Source: Myxococcota bacterium | Lineage (GTDB): Bacteria > Myxococcota_A > UBA9160 > UBA4427 | Reading direction: 5' to 3' | NCBI GenBank assembly: GCA_041389495.1 | Contig: JAWKRT010000002.1 | Location: forward strand, 1,116,001 to 1,180,000 | DNA: 64,000 nucleotides | In this document: positions 7,348 to 15,522 of the stretch, piece after piece | Layout of the letters: each line of letters begins with the position of its first letter | Position numbering within the stretch: position 1 is the first letter of the stretch | Notes under the pieces: model-generated | What the model was told of the DNA's origin: nothing | Databases searched by the model: none | What the model saw: the letters and a program-made list of their open reading frames with translations, nothing else | Translations under genes and position numbers: made by a program

Positions 7348-10300
7348 GTGCGCGCCCCGCTGCTCCGACCGCCGCCGTCGCGGCACGTTCCGCCTTCTCC
7401 GTCGCCGCGCCCGTTCGCCGCGCTCTTCGTCCCGCTCGTCCTGTCCCTCGTCGCCGCGTCCGCCGCGCTCGCGCAGACGTCCTTCGTCGCGTTCGAGAGC
7501 GGGCACGTGCGGCCCGTCGCGCTGTCGCCGGACGGGAGCCTCGTCTTCGCGGTGAACACGCCCGACAACCGGCTCGAGGTGTTCGCGAACACCGGGGGCA
7601 GCCTGACGCGCATCGACTCGGTGCCGGTCGGCATGGAGCCGGTCGCGGTCGCCGCGCGCACGAACACCGAAGTCTGGGTGGTGAACCACCTCTCGGACAG
7701 CGTGAGCATCGTCGACCTGTCGACGACGCCCGCGCGCGTCGTGCGCACGCTGCTCGTCGGCGACGAGCCGCGCGACATCGTCTTCGCGGGCGCCGCGTTC
7801 GACCGCGCGTTCATCACGACCGCCCATCGCGGCCAGCACCGCACCGACGCGTCGATCGCGGGCGTCGCCGGTGCGGGCGATCCGCAGCTGACGACGCCGG
7901 GCGTCGGGCGCGCGGACGTCTGGGTCTTCGACGCGACGAGCCTCGGCGCGACCGTCGGCGGAACTCCGGTCGAGATCCTCTCGTTCTTCGCGGACACGCC
8001 GCGCGCGCTCGCGGCGACGCCCGACGGCAGCACCGTCTACGTCGCCGCCTTCCAGTCCGGAAACGAGACGACGGTGATCAACGAGACGATGGTGCCCGAC
8101 GGCTTCGCGGGCGCGGGGCCGAGCGGCGCCGCGCCGGGCGGCGTGCCCGGCCCCGACGACAACGCGGCCGGCGCGGCCGCGCCCGAGACGGGCGTCATCG
8201 TGCGCTACGACGGCTCGGCCTGGCGCGACACGCTCGGCCGCGACTGGAGCGGCCTCGTCGCCTTCGACCTCCCCGACCACGACGTCTTCTCGATCGACGC
8301 CGACACGCTCGCGCCGGCCTCGGTGCAGGAGTTCGATCACGTCGGCACGACGCTCTTCAACATGGCCGTGAACCCGGTCACCGGGAAGGTCTACGTCACG
8401 AACACGGAGTCGCGGAACGAGGTGCTGTTCGAGGGGCCGGGCGTGCACGGCGGCTCCACCGTGCAGGGCCACCTCTCCGAGTCGCGCATCAGCGTGCTCG
8501 ACCCGCTCGGGCCGAGCGTCGACCCGCAGCACCTGAACCAGCACATCGACTACGGCCAGCGGCACACGGACGCGGGCGCGAACCACGCCGCGATCGACGC
8601 GCAGATCGCGCACAGCCTCGCGACGCCGACGCAGATCCTCGTGTCGAGCGACGGCAGCACGGTGTACGTCGCGGCCCTCGGCTCGAACCGCATCGGCGTC
8701 TTCGCGGCCGCCGCGATCGAGGACCCGTCGTTCGAGGCGAACTTCGACCCGACGATCGCGAGCGCGGGCTACATCGCGACGGGCGGCGGGCCGAGCGGCA
8801 TGGCGCTCGACGAGACGAACGACCGGCTGTTCGTGCTCGCGCGCTTCGACAACGCGCTCCAGGTGATCGACACGGGCACGGGCGCCATCGTCGAGACGCA
8901 CGCGCTCCCGAATCCCGAGCCGGCGTCGATCACGGACGGCCGCCGGTTCCTGTACGACGCGACGCTCACGTCGGGCAACGGCGAGGCGTCGTGCGCGAGC
9001 TGCCACACGTTCGGCGACATGGACCAGCTCGGGTGGAACCTCGGCGACCCGGACGCCGCGGTCTCGACCAACAACCAGCCGGGCGCGGTTCCGCTGCTGC
9101 CGACGGGTGCGACCTTCCATCCCATGAAGGGCCCGATGACGACGCAGACCCTGCGCGGCCTCGCGACGCACGGCGGCATGCACTGGCGGGGCGACCGCGT
9201 CGACGGCTTCTTCGGGACCGACCCGTGCAACCAGAACCCGAACCTGACGGCGCCCTGCGACGAGGATCTCTCGTTCCGCAACTTCATCGTCGCGTTCGAG
9301 GGGCTCGTCGGGAAGCACGGCACCATCACCGCCGGCGAGATGCAGCAGTTCTCGGACTTCATGCTGCAGGTCGTGCTGCCGCCGAACCCGGTGCGCGCGC
9401 TCGACAACTCGCTCACCGCGACGCAGCAGACGGGCGCCAACCTGTTCGGCTCGTTCGAGCAGGCGCCGGGCAACACCCCGCCGAACTCCGACACGATCGC
9501 GACCTGCCAGGGCTGCCACAACCTGAACCCGGCGCTCGGCTTCTTCGGCTCGGGCGGCGAGCAGAGCTTCGAGGCGGAGCCGCAGTTCTTCAAGGTCGCG
9601 CACATGCGCAACCTCTATGCGAAGGTCGGCATGTTCGGTCTCTCGACCGGCAGCACCTTCATGGGCGACCAGATCCGCGGCTTCGGCTTCCTGCACGACG
9701 GCAGCGTCGACACCGTCGACCACTTCCTCGAGGCGCCCGTCTTCAGCCTGAACAACACGCAGGAGTCCCAGCTCGAGGCCTATGCGCTCGCCTTCCCGTC
9801 CGACCTCGCGCCCGTCGTCGGGCAGCAGGTGACGCTCACGGCGACCAACGCCGGCGTCGCCGGGCCGCGCATCGACCTGCTCGAGGCGCGCGCGGGCACG
9901 TCCTTCTCGTCGCTCGTGCTGGGCGGTGCGGTGACCGAGTGCGACGTCGTGGCGAAGGGCGCCGTCGGCGGTGTGCCGCGCGGCTTCGCGCGCGAGGCGA
10001 GCGGCGACTACCGCGACGACACGGGGGCACTCCTCACGTCCGCCGCGCTGCGCGCGCTGGTCGCCGCGAACGGCCCCATCACCTACACGTGCGCGCCGCC
10101 CGGGTCGGGCACGCGCATGGGCATCGACCGCGACGAGGACGGCGCGTTCGACGGCGTCGACAACTGCGTCGACGTCGCGAACCCGACGCAGAGCGACGCG
10201 GATACGAACGGGATCGGCGACGCCTGCGACGCGGCGACCAACGACACCGACGGCGACGGCGTCTTCGACGCGGTGGACAACTGCTCGTCGACGCCGAACC

Positions 10301-10599
10301 CGCTCCAGGAGGACTTCGACGGCGACCTGCTCGGCGACGCCTGCGATGCGGACGACGACGGCGACGGCCTGTCCGACGTCGACGAGGCCACCTGGGGCAC
10401 GAGCCCGCTCGACCCCGACAGCGACGACGACGGCATCGACGACGGAACCGAGGTGGCGAACGGCTGGGACCCGCTCGACCCGAACGACCCGCCGCAGCAC
10501 GCGGCGCCCGCGCTTCCGGCCTGGGCGGTCGGCGCGGGTGCGATCGGCGTGCTGGGGCTCGCGCGGCGCGCGCGCCGCCGAGGAGCGCGGCGCGCCTAG
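7348..10599 (+). CDS. Secreted beta-propeller/di-haem cytochrome c peroxidase-like protein with TSP3 repeats
   Basis: A 1083-residue exported protein. After a basic N-terminus and a hydrophobic segment ending ASAALAQ (signal peptide) comes a YncE-like seven-bladed propeller region (HVRPVALSPDGSLVFAVNTPDNRLEVF and repeats). Next is a MauG/cytochrome c peroxidase-like region with two haem-c motifs, CASCH at residues 549-553 and CQGCH at 720-724. Calcium-binding thrombospondin type-3 repeats (D.DGDG.FD.VDNC) run from about residue 925 to 1050. The C-terminus PALPAWAVGAGAIGVLGL plus an Arg tail looks like an IPTL/PEP-CTERM-type sorting signal. GTG 7348 is chosen because GGGAGGA lies 6 bp upstream; ATG 7342 is too close. 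The role is probably extracytoplasmic redox chemistry at the cell surface; the substrate is unknown. Confidence 0.88.
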   Translation: MRAPLLRPPPSRHVPPSPSPRPFAALFVPLVLSLVAASAALAQTSFVAFESGHVRPVALSPDGSLVFAVNTPDNRLEVFANTGGSLTRIDSVPVGMEPVAVAARTNTEVWVVNHLSDSVSIVDLSTTPARVVRTLLVGDEPRDIVFAGAAFDRAFITTAHRGQHRTDASIAGVAGAGDPQLTTPGVGRADVWVFDATSLGATVGGTPVEILSFFADTPRALAATPDGSTVYVAAFQSGNETTVINETMVPDGFAGAGPSGAAPGGVPGPDDNAAGAAAPETGVIVRYDGSAWRDTLGRDWSGLVAFDLPDHDVFSIDADTLAPASVQEFDHVGTTLFNMAVNPVTGKVYVTNTESRNEVLFEGPGVHGGSTVQGHLSESRISVLDPLGPSVDPQHLNQHIDYGQRHTDAGANHAAIDAQIAHSLATPTQILVSSDGSTVYVAALGSNRIGVFAAAAIEDPSFEANFDPTIASAGYIATGGGPSGMALDETNDRLFVLARFDNALQVIDTGTGAIVETHALPNPEPASITDGRRFLYDATLTSGNGEASCASCHTFGDMDQLGWNLGDPDAAVSTNNQPGAVPLLPTGATFHPMKGPMTTQTLRGLATHGGMHWRGDRVDGFFGTDPCNQNPNLTAPCDEDLSFRNFIVAFEGLVGKHGTITAGEMQQFSDFMLQVVLPPNPVRALDNSLTATQQTGANLFGSFEQAPGNTPPNSDTIATCQGCHNLNPALGFFGSGGEQSFEAEPQFFKVAHMRNLYAKVGMFGLSTGSTFMGDQIRGFGFLHDGSVDTVDHFLEAPVFSLNNTQESQLEAYALAFPSDLAPVVGQQVTLTATNAGVAGPRIDLLEARAGTSFSSLVLGGAVTECDVVAKGAVGGVPRGFAREASGDYRDDTGALLTSAALRALVAANGPITYTCAPPGSGTRMGIDRDEDGAFDGVDNCVDVANPTQSDADTNGIGDACDAATNDTDGDGVFDAVDNCSSTPNPLQEDFDGDLLGDACDADDDGDGLSDVDEATWGTSPLDPDSDDDGIDDGTEVANGWDPLDPNDPPQHAAPALPAWAVGAGAIGVLGLARRARRRGARRA

Positions 10600-10634
10600 C
10601 GTGCGCGCGCTTCGCGGGCCCGCACGCCCCGCGA

Positions 10635-10661
10635 CGCGCGCCCGGCGCTCCGGGCCGCGCG
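10635..10661. terminator. Possible bidirectional terminator hairpin between convergent genes
   Basis: CGCGCG-CCCGG (10635-10645) pairs with CCGGG-C-CGCGCG (10650-10661) around a 4-nt loop, an 11-bp stem with one bulged base. It sits between the convergent stops at 10599 and 10663. There is no U-tract on either strand, so intrinsic termination is uncertain. Confidence 0.35.
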
Positions 10662-10662
10662 C

Positions 10663-11244
10663 CTAGCGCACCTCGATCGCATAGCGTCGCAGCGGCATGT
10701 GCGAGTGCTCGTGCGTCTCGACCTCGATCACGTAGCGCCCGGGCACGAGCTCGGGCGCGAAGAGCTCGATCGTCGCCTCGCCGTCCGCGCCGGCGTCCGC
10801 ACCCGGCGCGACGCGCACCTCGCGCCACTGCGGCTCGATGCCGTCGCCGAGCAGCCGCGCGCGCGCGGGCGGAGCGCCCGGCGGCGGCGTCGGGAGCGCG
10901 ACGCGGACGGCGAAGGTCGTGCGCTCCGCCACGCGCGCGGCGTCGAGGGCGAGCGTCTCGCCGCTGCGGACGAGCGGTGCGGGGCCCGGCGGCGCGGGCT
11001 CGCGAGCGTCGTCGGGCGCGCTCTCTCTCTCGCCTCGCGCGGCCGCATCGGCTTCCCGCGCGGCGGTGGTCGGCGAATCCCCGCCGCTCGGCGCTCCTTC
11101 GGGCGGCGGCGCGGCGACCGGCCGCGTCGCGACCCAGAGCGCGATCGCCGCCATCGCCGCGGCCGTTCCGAGCGCGAGGCCCCAGCCCCGCCCGCCGCGC
11201 GCGGCGTCGCTCGTCCGCTCGCCGTCGTTCCGCTCGTCGCTCAT
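10663..11244 (-). CDS. Single-pass membrane protein with exported beta-rich domain, unknown function
   Basis: A 193-residue protein that I do not recognise. It has a charged cytoplasmic N-terminus, one transmembrane helix at about residues 21-40 (WGLALGTAAAMAAIALWVA) and a Pro/Ala/Glu-rich linker to about residue 90. A C-terminal beta-sandwich-like domain reads LDAARVAERTTFAVRVALP...ATIELFAPELVPGRYVIEVET. A small His cluster (HEHSHMP) precedes the last strand. The layout suggests an N-terminally anchored periplasmic domain. The ATG at 11244 has GGGAGG 4 bp upstream. It lies upstream of, and in the same direction as, nothing obvious; the neighbour at 11293-12249 is cotranscribed ahead of it, with 48 bp between them. 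Confidence 0.75.
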   Translation of the reverse strand: MSDERNDGERTSDAARGGRGWGLALGTAAAMAAIALWVATRPVAAPPPEGAPSGGDSPTTAAREADAAARGERESAPDDAREPAPPGPAPLVRSGETLALDAARVAERTTFAVRVALPTPPPGAPPARARLLGDGIEPQWREVRVAPGADAGADGEATIELFAPELVPGRYVIEVETHEHSHMPLRRYAIEVR

Positions 11245-11292
11245 CGCGCCTCCCGTGTCGCGTCGCGCGGGCCCTCCGCGCGGCCGCGCGCG

Positions 11293-12249
11293 CTAGAGGA
11301 GTCGGTAGCCGAGATAGCCGGCGTAGGCCGCCAGGAGCGCGACCGCCTCGCCGCGGATGATGCGGTGCCCCTGGCTGAGCGACACGCCGAGCAGCACCAG
11401 CGAGAAGAGCACGACCGCGACGAGGTCGGTGACGCCGCCGGGCGGCAGCGGCACGGTCGCGACGGTCGACGTCAGGCCGAGCACGAACAGCAGGTTGAAG
11501 ATGTTCGAGCCGACGACGTTCGCGACCGCGAGGTCGGTGTGGCCGCGCCAGGTGGCCATCACGCTCGCGGTCAGCTCGGGCAGGCTCGTGCCGACCGCCA
11601 CGAGCGTGAAGCCGATCACGTCGTCGGAGATGCCGAGCGCGCTCGCGACGCCCGTCGCGCCCTCGACGGTCGTCGCGCCGCCGGCCGCGAGCCCGACGAG
11701 CCCGCCGACCGTCTGCGCGATCGCGCGCGGCATGCGCACGGCGGCGGCGCGCTCCGGGTCCGCGTGCGCGTCGCCGCGCGCGGCGAGGTCGCCGAGCGTG
11801 TAGTAGGCGAACACGCAGAAGAGCAGGAGGAGGACGAGACCGTCGGCGCGATCGAAGGCGTCGGGGCGGCCGCCCGCGAGCAGCGCGTCGGCGCCGACGC
11901 ACAGCGCGACGAGCGATGCGAGCAGCATCATCGGCACCTCGCGCCGGATGATCACGTCGTGGATCGCGAGCGGGCTCACGAGCGCGGCGGCGCCGACGAT
12001 CAGCCCGATGTTCGCGAGGTTCGAGCCGACGATGCTGCCGAACGCGAGCGACGTCGAGCCGTGCAGCGCGGCCGTCAGGTTCACCGCGAGCTCGGGCGCC
12101 GACGTGCCGAACGCGACCACGGTGAGGCCGACGGCGACCGGCGGAACGCCGAGCCGCGTCGCGAGCGCCGACGCCCCGCGCACGACGGCGTCGCCGCCGC
12201 CGACGAGCAGGGCGAGACCGAGCGCGGTCACGAGCAGGTCGACGAGCAC
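11293..12249 (-). CDS. Calcium/sodium-type cation antiporter (CaCA family, YrbG-like)
   Basis: A 318-residue inner-membrane exchanger of the Ca2+:cation antiporter family with about ten transmembrane helices in two inverted halves. The two diagnostic alpha repeats are clear: GLTVVAFGTSAPELAVNLTAAL...GSIVGSNLANIGLIVG in the first half, and GFTLVAVGTSLPELTASVMATW...NVVGSNIFNLLFVLG in the second. The acidic residues of both GTS.PE motifs bind the cation. The GTG at 12249 is chosen because the conserved LLVTALGLALLVGGGDAVVRGA helix begins right after it and a GGAG lies 8 bp upstream. A longer in-frame extension to 12399 is hydrophilic and overlaps the divergent promoter. It is divergent from ald. 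Confidence 0.92.
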   Translation of the reverse strand: MLVDLLVTALGLALLVGGGDAVVRGASALATRLGVPPVAVGLTVVAFGTSAPELAVNLTAALHGSTSLAFGSIVGSNLANIGLIVGAAALVSPLAIHDVIIRREVPMMLLASLVALCVGADALLAGGRPDAFDRADGLVLLLLFCVFAYYTLGDLAARGDAHADPERAAAVRMPRAIAQTVGGLVGLAAGGATTVEGATGVASALGISDDVIGFTLVAVGTSLPELTASVMATWRGHTDLAVANVVGSNIFNLLFVLGLTSTVATVPLPPGGVTDLVAVVLFSLVLLGVSLSQGHRIIRGEAVALLAAYAGYLGYRLL

Positions 12250-12296
12250 GGAGCGGCTCCGATCGGTCCGTGGGGCGCGGCGCGCGACGGGCCGGT

Positions 12297-12325
12297 TTGG
12301 GTCGGACGGGCTTCGGGAGTAGCCT
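12297..12325 (+). promoter_or_regulatory. Predicted promoter upstream of ald
   Basis: TTGGGT (12297-12302), a 17-bp spacer and TAGCCT (12320-12325) fit a sigma-70-type promoter pointing toward ald. Transcription would start near 12332, giving a leader of about 170 nt. The leader opens with a GGCC-TTCG-GGCC tetraloop hairpin at 12341-12352. Confidence 0.45.
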
Positions 12326-12503
12326 CGCGACGGCTTCGATGGCCTTCGGGCCGGGTATCGAATCGAGGATCGGCCCGCTCCGCAAGCTTTCGGCTCCACC
12401 CGCGCGCGCGTTCGCCGCTAACGAGGGCCGCCGCCGGGGGCATCGCGGGCGCATCGCCGCGCGCGCGACGCCGCGAGAGGACGCATCGGGGAGGCGTGAG
12501 GGC

Positions 12504-13628
12504 ATGTCCGTGCGCGTCGGGGTTCCGCGAGAGGTCAAGGTGCGCGAGTACCGCGTCGGACTCGTTCCGGCGGGTGTGCGCGAGGTCGTCGCGGCCGGGG
12601 GCTCCGTCGTCGTCGAGGCGGGTGCGGGCGCGGGCGTCGGCATCGACGACGCCGAGTTCGAAGCGGCGGGCGCGCGCATCGCTCCCGATGCCGACGCCGT
12701 GTTCGCCGAGTCCGACCTGATCGTCAAGGTGAAGGAGCCGCAGCTCGAGGAGTGCCGCCGGCTGCGCCCGCACCACACGCTCTTCGCGTTCCTCCACCTC
12801 GCCGCCGACCCGGCGCAGGCGCGCGCGCTGTGCGCGTCGGGCGCCACCGCGATCGCCTTCGAGACCGTGACCGCGCCCGACGGCTCGCTGCCGCTCCTCA
12901 CGCCGATGAGCGAGGTCGCCGGCCGGATGTCCGTGCAGGTCGGCGCGCACTGTCTCGAGAAGGAGAACGGCGGGCGCGGCGTGCTGCTCGGGGGCGTTCC
13001 GGGTGTCGAGCCCGCGCGCGTCGTCGTGCTCGGCGGCGGGGTCGCGGGCACGAACGCGGCCGAGATGGCCATCGGGCTCGGCGCGCACGTGACGGTCGTC
13101 GACCTCTCGCTGGCCCGCCTGCGCGCGCTGGCCGCGCGCTTCGGCGCCCGCATCTCGACGGCGCGCTCGTCGCGCGAGACGGTCGACGCGCTCGTGCGCG
13201 GCGCGGACCTCGCGATCGGCTCCGTGCTCGTGCCCGGTGCAGCGGCGCCGAAGCTCGTGTCGCGCGAGACGGTCGCCGCGATGCCGGCCGGCGCGGTCGT
13301 CGTCGACATCGCCATCGACCAGGGCGGCTGCTTCGCGACGAGCCGGCCGACCACGCACGACGCGCCCACGTTCGTCGAGCACGGCGTCGTGCACTACTGC
13401 GTGACGAACATGCCGGGCGCCGTGCCGCGGACCTCCACGTTCGCGCTCGCGAACGCGACGCTGCCGTACGTGCTGAAGCTCGTGGAGTCGGGCACGGAGG
13501 GCGCGGTCGCGGCCGACGGCGGCCTCGCCGCGGGCGTCAACGTGCGCGCCGGGGCCGTCGTGCACCCGGTCGTGGCGAAGGCGCTCGCGGCGCAGAGCGC
13601 CGCGAGCGGGGTGACGCGCGCCGCCTAG
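12504..13628 (+). CDS. ald: Alanine dehydrogenase
   Basis: A 374-residue NAD-dependent alanine dehydrogenase, the family's usual length; it interconverts L-alanine and pyruvate plus ammonia in the cytoplasm. Conserved features run throughout: GVPREVKVREYRVGLVP at the N-terminus with the substrate-binding Arg, the KVKEPQ lysine motif, FLHLAAD, the LLTPMSEVAGRM segment, the Rossmann motif VVLGGGVAGTNAAEMA (about residues 170-185), and the signature DIAIDQGGCFATSRPTTH with the catalytic His region HYCVTNMPGAVPRTST. The ATG at 12504 has GGGGAGG upstream at moderate spacing. It is preceded by a predicted promoter and an unusually long leader. An alternative call, the alpha subunit of transhydrogenase, is unlikely given the DQGG signature and length. 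Confidence 0.95.
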   Translation: MSVRVGVPREVKVREYRVGLVPAGVREVVAAGGSVVVEAGAGAGVGIDDAEFEAAGARIAPDADAVFAESDLIVKVKEPQLEECRRLRPHHTLFAFLHLAADPAQARALCASGATAIAFETVTAPDGSLPLLTPMSEVAGRMSVQVGAHCLEKENGGRGVLLGGVPGVEPARVVVLGGGVAGTNAAEMAIGLGAHVTVVDLSLARLRALAARFGARISTARSSRETVDALVRGADLAIGSVLVPGAAAPKLVSRETVAAMPAGAVVVDIAIDQGGCFATSRPTTHDAPTFVEHGVVHYCVTNMPGAVPRTSTFALANATLPYVLKLVESGTEGAVAADGGLAAGVNVRAGAVVHPVVAKALAAQSAASGVTRAA

Positions 13629-13662
13629 CGTCCGGGCGCGGGACGCCGGCGGCGCGGCTCGG

Positions 13663-13767
13663 TCAGACGCCGATCCAGACGAGGGCGAACACCTCTGCGA
13701 GCATGCCCACCACCGCCAGTGCGAGGAACCGCTCGAGCAGGTCCTCCGCGCGATCGTGCTTCGACAT
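13663..13767 (-). CDS. Small 34-residue putative membrane protein
   Basis: A short open frame encoding MSKHDRAEDLLERFLALAVVG followed by a second hydrophobic stretch ending in WIGV. The first 13 residues are charged and the remaining 21 form one plausible transmembrane helix. Support for translation is a long Shine-Dalgarno region (three AAGG units in a row) ending 2 bp before the ATG, unusual in this GC-rich window, and normal host codon choice. It lies 63 bp downstream of the amidohydrolase gene on the same strand and is separated from it by a 9-bp hairpin. It ends 34 bp past the convergent ald stop. No family is recognised; it may be a small regulator of a membrane partner. Confidence 0.55.
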   Translation of the reverse strand: MSKHDRAEDLLERFLALAVVGMLAEVFALVWIGV

Positions 13768-13791
13768 GGCCTTCCTTCCTTCTTTCGCCTG

Positions 13792-13821
13792 CGCGCGGAG
13801 CGGGGCGCCCGACTCCGCGCG
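13792..13821 (-). terminator. Hairpin between amidohydrolase and small ORF
   Basis: CGCGCGGAG (13792-13800) and CTCCGCGCG (13813-13821) form a perfect 9-bp stem with a 12-nt loop. It lies just downstream of the amidohydrolase stop and upstream of the small ORF. It could be a terminator or a processing site; no U-tract follows. Confidence 0.35.
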
Positions 13822-13830
13822 GAGGTCCGC

Positions 13831-15153
13831 CTAGCGCGCCGACGCGGCGCCGAGCGCGTCGCGCTCGAAGACGCCGTCCTTCAGGACCGCGAGGATGCGC
13901 GCGCGGTCGCCGAGGACCGCGATGTCCGCGAGCGGGTCGCCGTCGACGACGACGAGGTCGGCGAGCCGCCCCGCCGCGACCACGCCGAGCTCGTCGCCCA
14001 TCCCCATGGCGCGCGCGCCGTTCACCGTCGCCCACCGGATCACGTCGAGCGGGTCGACGCCGAGCTCCTTCACGTAGAGCACGAGCTCGGCCGCGTAGTC
14101 GCCATGCGGCAGCAGCGGCGTCCCGAAGTCGTCACCGACGACCATCGGAACGCCCGCTGCTGCCGCGGCCGGGATGGCTTCGCGCGTGTACTCGTAGTCG
14201 CGGCGGACGGCCGCGATGCGCGCGCGGACCTGCGCGGGCGTCTCGCGGAAGCCCTCGCTGATCGGGAGCACCTGCGCGTCGTGGTCCCAGCTCTCCGCGA
14301 GCTCGAGGAAGCGCTTCGACCACAGCATGCTCGGTACGACCACCGAGCCCGCGTCGAGGATCGCGTCGATGCACTCCTGGTCGAGCATGTCGGCGTGGTC
14401 GATGATGTCGACGCCGGCGAGCGCGCACTCGAGGATCGACGTGCGCGACGGCGCGTGCGCGCGCGTCTTGCGGCCGCGTTTGTGCACCTCGTCGACCGCC
14501 GCCCGCAGCTCCTCGCGCGACGGGTACATGTAGTCGACCGCCGGCGACGAGCCGTGGCCCGGCCCGGCGGCGATCTTGAGCACGTCGACGCCGCGTCCGA
14601 CCTCTTCGCGCGCGGCGAACCGCCAGCCGTCCGCGCCGTTCGCGGCGCGCGTCAGGCCCGTGCAGCCGAGCTCCATGAAGAAGTTGCGGTTGTTCGGGTA
14701 GTCCGAGGCCTCGCCCGTCACGACGATCTCGCGCGAGCCCGCGAGGTAGCGGGGCCCGGGGATCAGCCCCATCAGGATCGCCTCCTTGAGGCTCACGTCG
14801 ATCGCGAACGCGTTGCTCGACCCGATCGCGCTCGTGAAGCCGCAGTCGAGCGACGTCTTCGCGTTCACGGCCGCGAGCATCGAGAGGTAGGGCGGGGCGG
14901 CCTCGAGCCCGAGCGCCGGCGCCGTGACACCGTCGCCGAACGCGCCGAAGTGCGAGTGGAAGTGGCACTGCACCATGCCGGGCATCAGCGTCCGGCCGGC
15001 GAGCGCGACGACGCGGTCGTCGGGCCGGGTCGCGACCCGGCCGTCGTCGCCGACCTCGGCGATGCGGTTGCCGTCGACGACCACCGTCTGCGCGGGGCGC
15101 GCGGGGTGCAGGCCGTCGATCAGGTTGGCGCCGGTGAAGACCGTACGTGCCAC
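13831..15153 (-). CDS. Metal-dependent amidohydrolase (imidazolonepropionase-like)
   Basis: A 440-residue amidohydrolase-superfamily TIM barrel with the flanking beta-sandwich. It starts VARTVFTGANLIDGLHPARPAQTVVVDGNRIAEVG, the usual N-terminal sandwich, then GRTLMPGMVQCHFHSHFGAFG with the HxH metal pair. Later metal ligands are probably the His in RAHAPSRTS, IDHADMLD and the Asp in MVVGDDFGTPLLPHG. It ends with the typical GRLADLVVVDGDPLADIAVL strand region. Related enzymes hydrolyse amide or ring bonds (imidazolonepropionase, prolidase-like and carbamate-type hydrolases); the substrate is not determined. The GTG at 15153 is selected because GAGGAG lies 8 bp upstream and VARTVFTGANLIDG matches family starts. 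It is divergent from the P450. Confidence 0.9.
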   Translation of the reverse strand: MARTVFTGANLIDGLHPARPAQTVVVDGNRIAEVGDDGRVATRPDDRVVALAGRTLMPGMVQCHFHSHFGAFGDGVTAPALGLEAAPPYLSMLAAVNAKTSLDCGFTSAIGSSNAFAIDVSLKEAILMGLIPGPRYLAGSREIVVTGEASDYPNNRNFFMELGCTGLTRAANGADGWRFAAREEVGRGVDVLKIAAGPGHGSSPAVDYMYPSREELRAAVDEVHKRGRKTRAHAPSRTSILECALAGVDIIDHADMLDQECIDAILDAGSVVVPSMLWSKRFLELAESWDHDAQVLPISEGFRETPAQVRARIAAVRRDYEYTREAIPAAAAAGVPMVVGDDFGTPLLPHGDYAAELVLYVKELGVDPLDVIRWATVNGARAMGMGDELGVVAAGRLADLVVVDGDPLADIAVLGDRARILAVLKDGVFERDALGAASAR

Positions 15154-15522
15154 GACTCGAGCTCCTCTTCGAGGCGAGCCCGCTCCGAGGCCCGCGCTCC
15201 TTCGCGACGACCGACCGTGCAACGCACTGTTGCACCCGGCCCTCCCATGTTCCCGAGGAGCAATCGACGTGCCAGCGGCTGCGCGTCGCAACGGGCCGCC
15301 TAACGCGCTCCCGCGTGCGCGGACTGCGCGATGCGCGTGTCTCGGCGTCTCGCTGTGGGGCAGTGCGCTGCGACGACGCGACGCACCGCGCGCGCGCGTG
15401 CGCCGCGGCGCACGGGTGAGGTCGCGCTCGCGCCGGCCGGGGATGGCACGCCGTCTGCACACGCATGCGTGCGTCGCAGGAACGCGCTTCGGCGCCGTCC
15501 GGGTCAGGAGAGCGAGACAGGC
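15154..15522. other. Divergent intergenic region between amidohydrolase and P450
   Basis: These 369 bp carry no supported gene. The main feature is a perfect inverted repeat, GTGCAAC-GCACT-GTTGCAC, at 15217-15235. A short ACGCATGCGT palindrome lies near 15459-15468. I see no convincing -35/-10 pair. Confidence 0.6.
15217..15235. promoter_or_regulatory. Perfect 19-bp inverted repeat, candidate operator
   Basis: Two 7-bp arms, GTGCAAC and GTTGCAC, flank a 5-bp centre in the shared upstream region of divergent amidohydrolase and P450 genes. Size and symmetry suit a dimeric helix-turn-helix regulator such as a TetR or MarR type. No regulator gene is adjacent. Confidence 0.45.

Noticed and set aside
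7027..10500. 1157-codon open frame on the minus strand, and similar very long antisense frames (for example 21603-25937 minus, 7251-11360 plus)
   Set aside because: Translations are Arg/Ala/Val-rich without domain motifs and overlap well-supported genes. Long spurious frames are expected at this GC content.
12250..12399. N-terminal extension of the antiporter to 12399
   Set aside because: Hydrophilic, Arg/Pro-rich and running through the ald promoter. The GTG at 12249 fits the family start.
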